Assembly: GCA_900771065.1 (NCBI GenBank)
Contig: CAAGMP010000099.1
Span: 1-6,418 of the forward strand
Source of the DNA: an uncultured Acinetobacter sp.
Lineage (GTDB): Bacteria > Pseudomonadota > Gammaproteobacteria > Pseudomonadales > Moraxellaceae
Reading direction: 5' to 3'
DNA: 6,418 nucleotides
The notes under the pieces were generated by a model. That model made no database searches, had not been told where the DNA came from, and worked only from the letters and a program-made list of their open reading frames with translations. Every line of letters begins with the position of its first letter. Position 1 is the stretch's first letter. Shown here piece by piece: positions 1-4,834 of the stretch. Position numbers and translations under genes: made by a program.

Positions 1-607
1 AATTGAAAAAACGGGCTACAAAGCGGGTTCTGACATTATGCTTGCACTTGACTGTGCATCTTCAGAATTCTATAAAGATGGTCAATATATTCTTGCGGGT
101 GAAGGCAATAAAGCATTCTCAAGCAACCAATTTGCCGATTATTTAGCAGGTCTTGTAAGCCAATATCCAATTATTTCAATTGAAGATGGTTTAGACGAAT
201 CAGATTGGGAAGGATGGAAGAAATTAACTGAAAGACTTGGTTCTAAAGTTCAATTAGTAGGTGATGATTTATTCGTTACTAATCCTAAGATTTTACAACG
301 TGGTATTAACGAAAAAGTTGCTAACTCAATTTTGATTAAATACAACCAAATTGGTACGTTAACAGAAACTTTAGATGCGATTTATCTTGCAAAAGCAAAT
401 GGTTATTCTACTGTTATTTCTCATCGTTCAGGCGAAACTGAAGATTCAACGATTGCTGATCTTGCAGTAGGTACTGGTGCTGGTCAAATTAAAACAGGTT
501 CACTTTGCCGTTCTGACCGTGTAGCGAAATACAACCAATTGTTACGTATTGAAGAATTGACTAAAGCTGCATATCGTGGCAAAGCTGAGTTTAAAGGCTT
601 AAACTAA
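1..607 (+). CDS. eno: Enolase, C-terminal part (5' end cut by window)
   Basis: Enolase (phosphopyruvate hydratase) interconverts 2-phosphoglycerate and phosphoenolpyruvate in glycolysis and gluconeogenesis in the cytoplasm. The reading frame is open from base 2, giving 201 residues, a little under half of the usual ~430. All the expected C-terminal TIM-barrel landmarks are present in order: the metal-binding Asp in LALDCASSEF (codon 50-52), the metal-binding Glu in SIEDGLDE (182-184), the metal-binding Asp in VGDDLFVTN (about 263-268), the catalytic Lys in ILIKYNQIGTL (338-340), the SHRSGETED substrate loop, and the C-terminal GQIKTGSLCRSDRVAKYNQ stretch. The protein ends in KGLN with a TAA stop. 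The ATG at 38 is internal, not the start, because enolase sequence continues upstream of it. The gene is followed after 13 nt by ftsB with no terminator, so the two are probably co-transcribed. Confidence 0.98.
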   Translation, partial: IEKTGYKAGSDIMLALDCASSEFYKDGQYILAGEGNKAFSSNQFADYLAGLVSQYPIISIEDGLDESDWEGWKKLTERLGSKVQLVGDDLFVTNPKILQRGINEKVANSILIKYNQIGTLTETLDAIYLAKANGYSTVISHRSGETEDSTIADLAVGTGAGQIKTGSLCRSDRVAKYNQLLRIEELTKAAYRGKAEFKGLN

Positions 608-620
608 GCGATTTTTCTTT

Positions 621-986
621 ATGTTAAATGTATTCAACTCGTTTTCGAGTAAAGTACTATTGTGCCTTGCGATTGCTTTAATCGCAGGGTTTCAATATTT
701 GTATTGGTTTGGTGATGGTGGCTATTATGCCCATCAAGTTTTAATTGAAAAAATAGAACGCCAACGTTTAGAAAATACAGAACTGCAAGAGCGCAATCGA
801 ATTGCTGCGGCAGAAGTTTATGATTTAAAAAATGGTTTAGATGCGATTGAAGAATACGCACGTTTAGATTTGGGTTTAATTAAACCACATGAAACTTTTG
901 TACAAATGAGTACAGTGCCAACCAATTACAAGCCAGTTTATCTTGTTGCGCCAGATGAAGATTTAAAAACCAATGAGTCAGACTAA
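621..986 (+). CDS. ftsB: Cell division protein FtsB (DivIC-like)
   Basis: FtsB is a bitopic inner-membrane protein that forms a complex with FtsL and FtsQ and helps activate septal peptidoglycan synthesis by FtsWI. The 121-residue product shows the family layout: a short cytoplasmic N-terminus, one transmembrane helix at about residues 12-30 (VLLCLAIALIAGFQYLYWF), a periplasmic coiled coil at about 38-72 rich in Glu/Arg/Leu heptads, and the conserved end GLDAIEEYARLDLGLIKPHETF (72-93), equivalent to the EERAR..L.M.RPGETF segment of E. coli FtsB. It is somewhat longer than E. coli FtsB (103 residues) because of a polar tail of about 28 residues. The ATG has no clear Shine-Dalgarno sequence and lies 13 nt after eno, which suggests translation coupled to the operon. 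Its last 14 nt overlap ispD. The eno-ftsB-ispD order is the common gammaproteobacterial one and supports the call. Confidence 0.95.
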   Translation: MLNVFNSFSSKVLLCLAIALIAGFQYLYWFGDGGYYAHQVLIEKIERQRLENTELQERNRIAAAEVYDLKNGLDAIEEYARLDLGLIKPHETFVQMSTVPTNYKPVYLVAPDEDLKTNESD

Positions 987-1680
987 AATTTGGGCAATTA
1001 TTCCCGCTGCTGGAACAGGTTCACGTTTTTCTCAACATGAATTGAAGCAATATCAAATTATTCAAAATAAAACTGTTTTAGAACATACAGTGCAACGTTT
1101 AAATCATTTGCCATTAGCAGGTTATGTACTTGCTATTTCCGAGCAAGATAATTTTGCAAAAAACATCAATTTTACTCATTCCGAAAAACGACATTTTTGT
1201 GTGGGTGGAAAAGAGCGTGTCAATTCAGTGCTTAACGCACTGCATTATTTGCAAAATTTTGCTTCAGAACAAGATTGGGTGTTAGTACACGATGCAGCGC
1301 GTCCTTGCGTTGCGCCTGAAAGTTTAGATTTGTTACTTTCTACTGCATTAACAACTCAACAAAGTGCAATTTTGGCGATTCCTGTGCGAGATACCTTAAA
1401 AAAATCTTTGTTAAATGACACTTCAATTGAGCGAACGATTAGTCGTGAGCATTTGTGGCAAGCCCAAACGCCACAAATTGCACCTTTTGTTTTGCTCAAA
1501 CAAGCAATTGAAAGCGCTTTAAAAGCCAATGTTACGTTAACCGATGAAGCAAGTGCCTTAGAATATACAGGAAAACCTGTGCAATTGGTTCAAGGTCGTT
1601 CAGATAATATAAAAATCACTTATCCTGATGACTTGTATTTAGCCAAATTAATTTTGGCAGCACAAAACGAAAATAGCTAG
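973..1680 (+). CDS. ispD: 2-C-methyl-D-erythritol 4-phosphate cytidylyltransferase
   Basis: IspD transfers CMP from CTP to methylerythritol 4-phosphate, the third step of the MEP pathway to isoprenoids, including the undecaprenyl carrier used for cell-wall synthesis. The 235-residue length is normal. Visible motifs are the CTP-binding loop AAGTGSRF (12-19) with Arg18 and Lys25, GGKERVNSV (78-86), VHDAARP (105-111) with the metal-binding Asp107, AIPVRDTLK, WQAQTPQ, LTDEASALE, and GRSDNIKITYPDD near the end with the conserved Lys. The usual Pro before KQY is Leu here (ELKQY). The start ATG lies inside the ftsB 3' end (14-nt overlap, different frame), with only a weak purine-rich stretch upstream, consistent with translational coupling. 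IspF is not adjacent, unlike in many enterics. No terminator is evident after the TAG stop. Confidence 0.97.
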   Translation: MSQTKIWAIIPAAGTGSRFSQHELKQYQIIQNKTVLEHTVQRLNHLPLAGYVLAISEQDNFAKNINFTHSEKRHFCVGGKERVNSVLNALHYLQNFASEQDWVLVHDAARPCVAPESLDLLLSTALTTQQSAILAIPVRDTLKKSLLNDTSIERTISREHLWQAQTPQIAPFVLLKQAIESALKANVTLTDEASALEYTGKPVQLVQGRSDNIKITYPDDLYLAKLILAAQNENS

Positions 1681-1718
1681 AAATTTTAAAACATATTCCT
1701 TCTGTATCACTTTACTCT

Positions 1719-1724
1719 TATAAT
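1719..1724 (+). promoter_or_regulatory. Candidate -10 box of a rodA promoter
   Basis: The 79-nt gap between ispD and rodA contains a perfect TATAAT at these positions. Transcription would start near 1731, giving a leader of about 30 nt before the rodA ATG. The hexamer 17 nt upstream (1696-1701, TTCCTT) matches the -35 consensus poorly, so the promoter would depend mostly on its -10 element. In such A+T-rich DNA a chance match is possible. No terminator precedes it, so read-through from the eno-ftsB-ispD operon also remains possible. Confidence 0.45.
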
Positions 1725-1759
1725 TAGAATCGTGATTATTTTAAAGTTTATTTAATGAA

Positions 1760-2899
1760 ATGATACCTTCTGAGCAGTATCGTTTTTTACGTCATGCTTT
1801 GCGTGATGGGAGAAGCATCAAAAGAATGCCCTCAAGCTATTGGGATCGTTTACATATCGATCCTTGGTTACTGTGTTTTTTGTTGTTAAATGCAGTGCTT
1901 GGTTTGATGGTTGTATATAGTGCCACTGCGCAAGATACAGGAATGGTTTTACGTCAAGCCATTAGTTTTGGTATCGGTTTTATTGTGATGTTTATCTTTG
2001 CGCAAATTCCACCTCGAATTTATCAATCGGTCAGTCCTTATTTGTACCTTATAGCAGTTTTTTTGTTATTGATCGTACTATTTGTTGGTGAACGGCGTAT
2101 GGGCGCACGACGTTGGATTTCATTACCCGGTATTGGCAGTATGCAACCGAGTGAATTTATGAAATTTACCATGCCTTTGGTCATGGCATGGTATTTTTCT
2201 TTGCGCCCACTACCACCCAAATTAACGCATATTTTTGGTGGGTTACTTTTGATGATGATTCCATTTGTCTTGGTTGCATTACAACCTGACTTAAATATTG
2301 GTTTGATTATTCCGGGAATTTTCATTCTTTTTTTAAGTGGAATTTCATGGAAAATTATTGCTGGAGCAATCACGACCCTTGCAATTGCTGCACCGTTAGC
2401 TTGGATGTTTTTGCTACAAGAATATCAAAAAAGACGTGTATTGACTTTATTTGATCCCGAATCAGATGCACTTGGTGCAGGTTGGAATATTATTCAGTCA
2501 AAAATTGCAATTGGTTCGGGTGGGCTAGCAGGTAAAGGAATTGCTGAAGGAACACAGTCACATTTAGGTTATTTGCCTGAGCATCATACTGACTTTATTA
2601 TGTCAACGTATGCAGAAGAATTTGGTTTTATTGGTGTTTTCTTTTTGTTCAGTTTGTTTGCTGCCATCATTATTCGTTGTTTAATGATTAGTTTAAATTG
2701 CTTTCACAATTTTGGACGCTTATATGCAGGTGCAGTTGGGTTAACCTTCTTTTTCTTTGTTTTCTTAAATTCGGGAATGGTAAGTGGTATTTTGCCTGTT
2801 ACAGGTGACCCATTACCTTTAATGAGTTATGGTGGAACAGCTGTGATTGCATTATTAGCAGGTATGGGAATTGTGATGTCCATTCACACACACCGTTAA
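1760..2899 (+). CDS. rodA: Rod-shape peptidoglycan glycosyltransferase RodA (SEDS family)
   Basis: RodA (MrdB) polymerises lipid II into glycan strands with the class B PBP2 partner during lateral wall growth in the inner membrane. The 379-residue protein has about ten hydrophobic segments beginning near residue 34. Family motifs are YSAT (about 53-56), GARRW (about 115-119), SMQPSEFMK (about 128-136), QPDL (175-178), DPESDALGAGWNIIQSKIAIGSGG, LPEHHTDFI with the essential SEDS Asp (Asp278), MVSGILPVTG, LMSYGGTA and the C-terminal MSIHTHR. These mark RodA rather than FtsW. Unusual residues are Asp350 in GDPLPL, where RodA normally has GVPLPL, and Asn179-Ile180, where QPDLGT is usual. The ATG at 1760 gives a plausible cytoplasmic N-terminus of about 33 residues; Met23 (1826) is a possible shorter start. 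There is no clear Shine-Dalgarno. The gene stands alone, without mrdA (PBP2) next to it. Confidence 0.95.
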   Translation: MIPSEQYRFLRHALRDGRSIKRMPSSYWDRLHIDPWLLCFLLLNAVLGLMVVYSATAQDTGMVLRQAISFGIGFIVMFIFAQIPPRIYQSVSPYLYLIAVFLLLIVLFVGERRMGARRWISLPGIGSMQPSEFMKFTMPLVMAWYFSLRPLPPKLTHIFGGLLLMMIPFVLVALQPDLNIGLIIPGIFILFLSGISWKIIAGAITTLAIAAPLAWMFLLQEYQKRRVLTLFDPESDALGAGWNIIQSKIAIGSGGLAGKGIAEGTQSHLGYLPEHHTDFIMSTYAEEFGFIGVFFLFSLFAAIIIRCLMISLNCFHNFGRLYAGAVGLTFFFFVFLNSGMVSGILPVTGDPLPLMSYGGTAVIALLAGMGIVMSIHTHR

Positions 2900-2937
2900 A
2901 ATAAAAGGCAAATTCATGTGAATTTGCCTTTTATTTT
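2898..2937. terminator. Bidirectional intrinsic terminator between rodA and argF
   Basis: An uninterrupted 19-bp inverted repeat has its left arm at 2898-2916 and its right arm at 2919-2937, with only TG between the arms. As a hairpin it would have a four-base ATGT loop closed by C-G, a core containing GGC/GCC, and an outer A-tract/T-tract (AAAATAAAA / TTTTATTTT) that supplies the U-rich tail in either direction. The left arm begins within the rodA TAA stop codon, and the right arm ends 4 nt from the argF stop. The symmetry and the convergent genes indicate termination of both transcripts. Confidence 0.93.
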
Positions 2938-2941
2938 GTCT

Positions 2942-3859
2942 TTATTTTTTCAAATTCTCATTCAATAAAAATTCAACCAATGCTTTTTGCGCGTGTAAGC
3001 GATTTTCAGCTTCATCCCAAACCATAGCATTTTTATGATCTAACATATTTTCTGAGATTTCTTCACCACGATGTGCAGGTAAGCAGTGCATAAATAGACA
3101 ATCAGGGTGAGCTAAATCCATTAATTTTTCATTGACTTGATAAGCTGCAAAAGCTTGTTCACGAATTTTTTGCTCTTCTTCTTGTCCCATGCTTGCCCAA
3201 ACATCAGTCACAATTAAATCTGCATTGCGCGCTGCATCTTCCGCACAATCGACTAATTCAACACAATGTGCAAATTCAGCTAAGAATTTTTCTTTTGGCT
3301 CATAACCTTTTGGTGCAGCAATTTTTAATTTAAAACCCCAAACATGTGCAGCTTCAATATAAGAATTACACATATTATTGCCGTCACCAATCCACGCTAC
3401 GGTTTTTCCTTCAATTGAACCACGATGTTCAACAAAAGTTTGAATGTCCGCAAGCAATTGGCATGGATGATGGTCATCGGTAAGTGCATTGATGACAGGA
3501 ACACGAGAATAAGCTGCAAAGCGTTCTACAATATCATGTCCAAAAGTACGGATCATCACAATATCAAGCATACTTGAAATTACGCGTGCCGAATCTTCAA
3601 TCGGTTCACCGCGTCCAAGTTGTGTATCACGTGGTGAAAGAAAAATAGCACTGCCGCCAAATTGGCTCATTCCCGCTTCAAAAGAAACACGAGTACGTGT
3701 GCTTGATTTTTCAAAGATCATTCCCATGACTTTGCCAACAAAAGGCTGGAAAACTTCATTATTATGTTGTTTTCGCTTCAGTTCTATACCACGTTGAATA
3801 ATTTGATTTAATTCACCAGTTGATAAATCACGTAAAGTAAGAAAGTGACGTAGAGCCAT
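2942..3859 (-). CDS. argF: Ornithine carbamoyltransferase (anabolic)
   Basis: OTCase condenses carbamoyl phosphate with ornithine to citrulline in arginine biosynthesis, in the cytoplasm. The chosen start gives 305 residues, standard for the family. Motifs are the carbamoyl-phosphate loop KSSTRTRVSFE (51-61), DDHHPCQLLAD (HPCQ motif), the ornithine-loop region DVWASMGQEEE, and the catalytic-Cys motif MHCLPAHRGEE near the C-terminus. The frame is open 13 codons further upstream (to 3898), but the start at 3859 is preferred. It is preceded by GGAG 5 nt upstream, gives MALRHFLTLRDLS at the N-terminus as in close homologues, and avoids a hydrophobic extension with no ribosome site. Short N-terminus and position among biosynthetic genes argue for the anabolic rather than the catabolic (arcB, usually about 335 residues) enzyme. 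The gene is convergent with rodA and lies downstream of the tetR gene on the same strand. It is named argF by function; no other arg gene is in the window. Confidence 0.96.
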   Translation of the reverse strand: MALRHFLTLRDLSTGELNQIIQRGIELKRKQHNNEVFQPFVGKVMGMIFEKSSTRTRVSFEAGMSQFGGSAIFLSPRDTQLGRGEPIEDSARVISSMLDIVMIRTFGHDIVERFAAYSRVPVINALTDDHHPCQLLADIQTFVEHRGSIEGKTVAWIGDGNNMCNSYIEAAHVWGFKLKIAAPKGYEPKEKFLAEFAHCVELVDCAEDAARNADLIVTDVWASMGQEEEQKIREQAFAAYQVNEKLMDLAHPDCLFMHCLPAHRGEEISENMLDHKNAMVWDEAENRLHAQKALVEFLLNENLKK

Positions 3860-3864
3860 GATTA

Positions 3865-3868
3865 CTCC
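3865..3868 (-). promoter_or_regulatory. Ribosome binding site of argF
   Basis: On the - strand GGAG lies 5 nt upstream of the ATG at 3859. It is the only good Shine-Dalgarno sequence near the 5' end of this frame and settles the start against the longer open frame. Confidence 0.8.
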
Positions 3869-3892
3869 ACAATAATTGCTGAAAAATAAGAG

Positions 3893-3910
3893 CAACAATT
3901 AGAGTTGTTG
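3893..3910 (-). repeat. Small inverted repeat in the argF leader
   Basis: CAACAA (3893-3898) and TTGTTG (3905-3910) form a 6-bp inverted repeat with a 6-nt spacer, inside the predicted argF 5' leader. It could form a weak hairpin in the mRNA or be a protein site. It does not resemble an ARG box that I can recognise. The function is unknown and it may be chance. Confidence 0.3.
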
Positions 3911-3938
3911 GTTGGTTAAAAGAAAAGGGTAATCCTTA

Positions 3939-3966
3939 ACTATACTATATGCGAAAAAAAATGCAA
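3939..3966 (-). promoter_or_regulatory. Candidate argF promoter
   Basis: Reading the - strand, TTGCAT (3961-3966) and TATAGT (3939-3944) are separated by 16 nt. The -10 matches consensus at 5 of 6 positions and the -35 at 3 of 6; the spacer contains a run of Ts. Transcription would begin near 3932, giving a leader of about 73 nt. It lies in the 111-nt gap between tetR and argF, in which no terminator is visible, so some read-through from tetR is also possible. Confidence 0.5.
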
Positions 3967-3970
3967 AAAA

Positions 3971-4624
3971 TTACTTGACTTTTTGATGACCATCTAAGAA
4001 TAGATCGACACAATATGCAATATAATTGTTTACTTCTTGTACATTTAAATCGCTATTTACGCCTAAAATAATTTGCCATTCATAGTCGCGTAAAATACCA
4101 AAATAATACATTGCAGACAAAAAAGGTTCAGCACAATAAATTTCACCTGCTTCATGTGCTTGCGCTAATTTTTGTGCAATTAAATTTTGAATGAATTTTG
4201 CTCCATTTTCGTGAATATATAAAGCCAATTCAGGATTTTTTTGTGTTTGGGTTAAGACCAAACGAATGAAAGAGATACTTTCAGGGCGAAAAATATGTGA
4301 TAAAAAATTATTTAAAATACGATTTAAATAGGTTTTTAAATCTTCATTTTCTTGCTCAAAACTTGATTTAATATCTAGGTGAAATTGTTCACTACGATAG
4401 TCACAAATTGCTTTAAACAATCCTTCTTTATTGCCAAAATATTTGTAAATCGATGCTTTTGAACCACCAGCATGTTGCACAATATCATCTAAAGAAACCG
4501 CTTCATAACCTTGTTTGACAAAAAGTTCATTGGCACTGAGTAAAATAGCAAGGCAGCGTTCATGACCTCGTTTAGTTTGTGGTAAGTCTTTGGCAAGCGG
4601 TTCTAAATCTGAAAAATCATGCAT
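3971..4624 (-). CDS. TetR/AcrR-family transcriptional regulator
   Basis: This is a DNA-binding regulator, probably a dimeric ligand-responsive repressor. With the ATG at 4624 it has 217 residues, usual for the family. The N-terminal TetR domain spans about residues 22-71; its helix-turn-helix reads SLDDIVQHAGGSKASIYKYFGNKEGLF (44-70), with the typical Gly-x-Ser-x-x-x-(I/L)-Y-x-(Y/H)-F-x-x-K-E core. The remaining ~145 residues are a helical ligand/dimer domain that resembles AefR-like TetR C-domains, a weak impression. The frame can be extended to a TTG at 4669, but neither start has a good Shine-Dalgarno; the ATG is preferred because TTG is rare and TetR proteins usually have short N-termini. 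It is divergent from prpB and upstream of argF. Regulation of prpBC, of itself or of argF are all possible; divergence makes prpBC and autoregulation the likeliest. The ligand cannot be read from the sequence. Confidence 0.9.
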   Translation of the reverse strand: MHDFSDLEPLAKDLPQTKRGHERCLAILLSANELFVKQGYEAVSLDDIVQHAGGSKASIYKYFGNKEGLFKAICDYRSEQFHLDIKSSFEQENEDLKTYLNRILNNFLSHIFRPESISFIRLVLTQTQKNPELALYIHENGAKFIQNLIAQKLAQAHEAGEIYCAEPFLSAMYYFGILRDYEWQIILGVNSDLNVQEVNNYIAYCVDLFLDGHQKVK

Positions 4625-4672
4625 GTTTGAGCAAAAATCTTGTTTTAAATAATAGAAATATGATAACAAAAC

Positions 4673-4686
4673 TAGCTTGTGAGCTA
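4673..4686. repeat. 14-nt palindrome upstream of tetR
   Basis: TAGCT (4673-4677) and AGCTA (4682-4686) flank TGTG, about 50 nt upstream of the preferred tetR ATG. Size and position fit an autoregulatory TetR operator, but the arms are only 5 bp and the surrounding DNA is A+T-rich, so chance is quite possible. Confidence 0.25.
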
Positions 4687-4757
4687 TATAGTTAGAAAAA
4701 ATGATTCTATATATTACAAAAATATATGACTAAAGTTTTAGGATAAAAACCAAATAG

Positions 4758-4793
4758 GAGTATATGAATTGTATATTTTTTAATTATATACTC
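4758..4793. repeat. GTATAT repeat cluster, operator-like inverted repeat before prpB
   Basis: Perfect 8-bp arms GAGTATAT (4758-4765) and ATATACTC (4786-4793) face each other. With one bulged G (4766), a further AATT/AATT (4767-4770 with 4782-4785) extends the pairing to 12 bp around an 11-nt loop. A third copy of the core hexamer GTATAT sits at 4771-4776, in direct orientation exactly 11 nt after the first (4760-4765) and inverted relative to the third (4786-4791). Two same-face sites plus an inverted partner is a layout seen in operators. It lies 42 nt before the prpB start and overlaps a TATACT -10 candidate. It could instead be an mRNA hairpin; there is no T-tract after the right arm, so it is not a normal terminator. 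Confidence 0.45.
4787..4792 (+). promoter_or_regulatory. Candidate -10 box of the prpB promoter
   Basis: TATACT matches the -10 consensus at 5 of 6 positions and would start transcription near 4799, about 36 nt before prpB. No convincing -35 exists at 16-18 nt upstream, as expected for a promoter needing an activator or one with a poor -35. Several other TATA-like hexamers occur in this very A+T-rich region, for example TATATT at 4710-4715, so the choice is tentative. Confidence 0.3.
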
Positions 4794-4824
4794 GAAGTTC
4801 AATAAATAAACAAAACGTTGCTGT

Positions 4825-4832
4825 GGAAAGGA
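4825..4832 (+). promoter_or_regulatory. Ribosome binding site of prpB
   Basis: GGAAAGGA ends 2 nt before the ATG at 4835, with its GGA 7 nt away. It overlaps the in-frame GTG at 4823, which therefore cannot be the main start. Confidence 0.6.
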
Positions 4833-4834
4833 TT

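Noticed and set aside
38..40. ATG at 38 as the start of a short protein
   Set aside because: Enolase sequence continues upstream in frame to base 2, so this Met is internal.
634..861. 75-residue open frame on the - strand
   Set aside because: It is fully antisense to ftsB, whose motifs are clear, and it has no recognisable domain or ribosome site.
2038..2373. 111-residue open frame on the - strand inside rodA
   Set aside because: It is an antisense shadow of a membrane-protein gene; composition is biased and no domain is recognisable.
3860..3898. 13-residue hydrophobic N-terminal extension of ArgF (possible signal peptide)
   Set aside because: The frame is open, but the GGAG-preceded ATG at 3859 gives the normal length and N-terminus; a cytoplasmic enzyme needs no signal.
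4625..4669. 15-residue N-terminal extension of the TetR protein from a TTG start
   Set aside because: TTG is a rare start without a Shine-Dalgarno, and the extension lies outside the TetR fold; kept only as an alternative.
4685..4713. TATATAG...CTATATA inverted repeat in the tetR-prpB gap
   Set aside because: The 7-bp arms are almost pure A/T with a 15-nt spacer in A/T-rich DNA; chance is likely. The nearby CTAAA-GT-TTTAG (4730-4741) was dismissed for the same reason.
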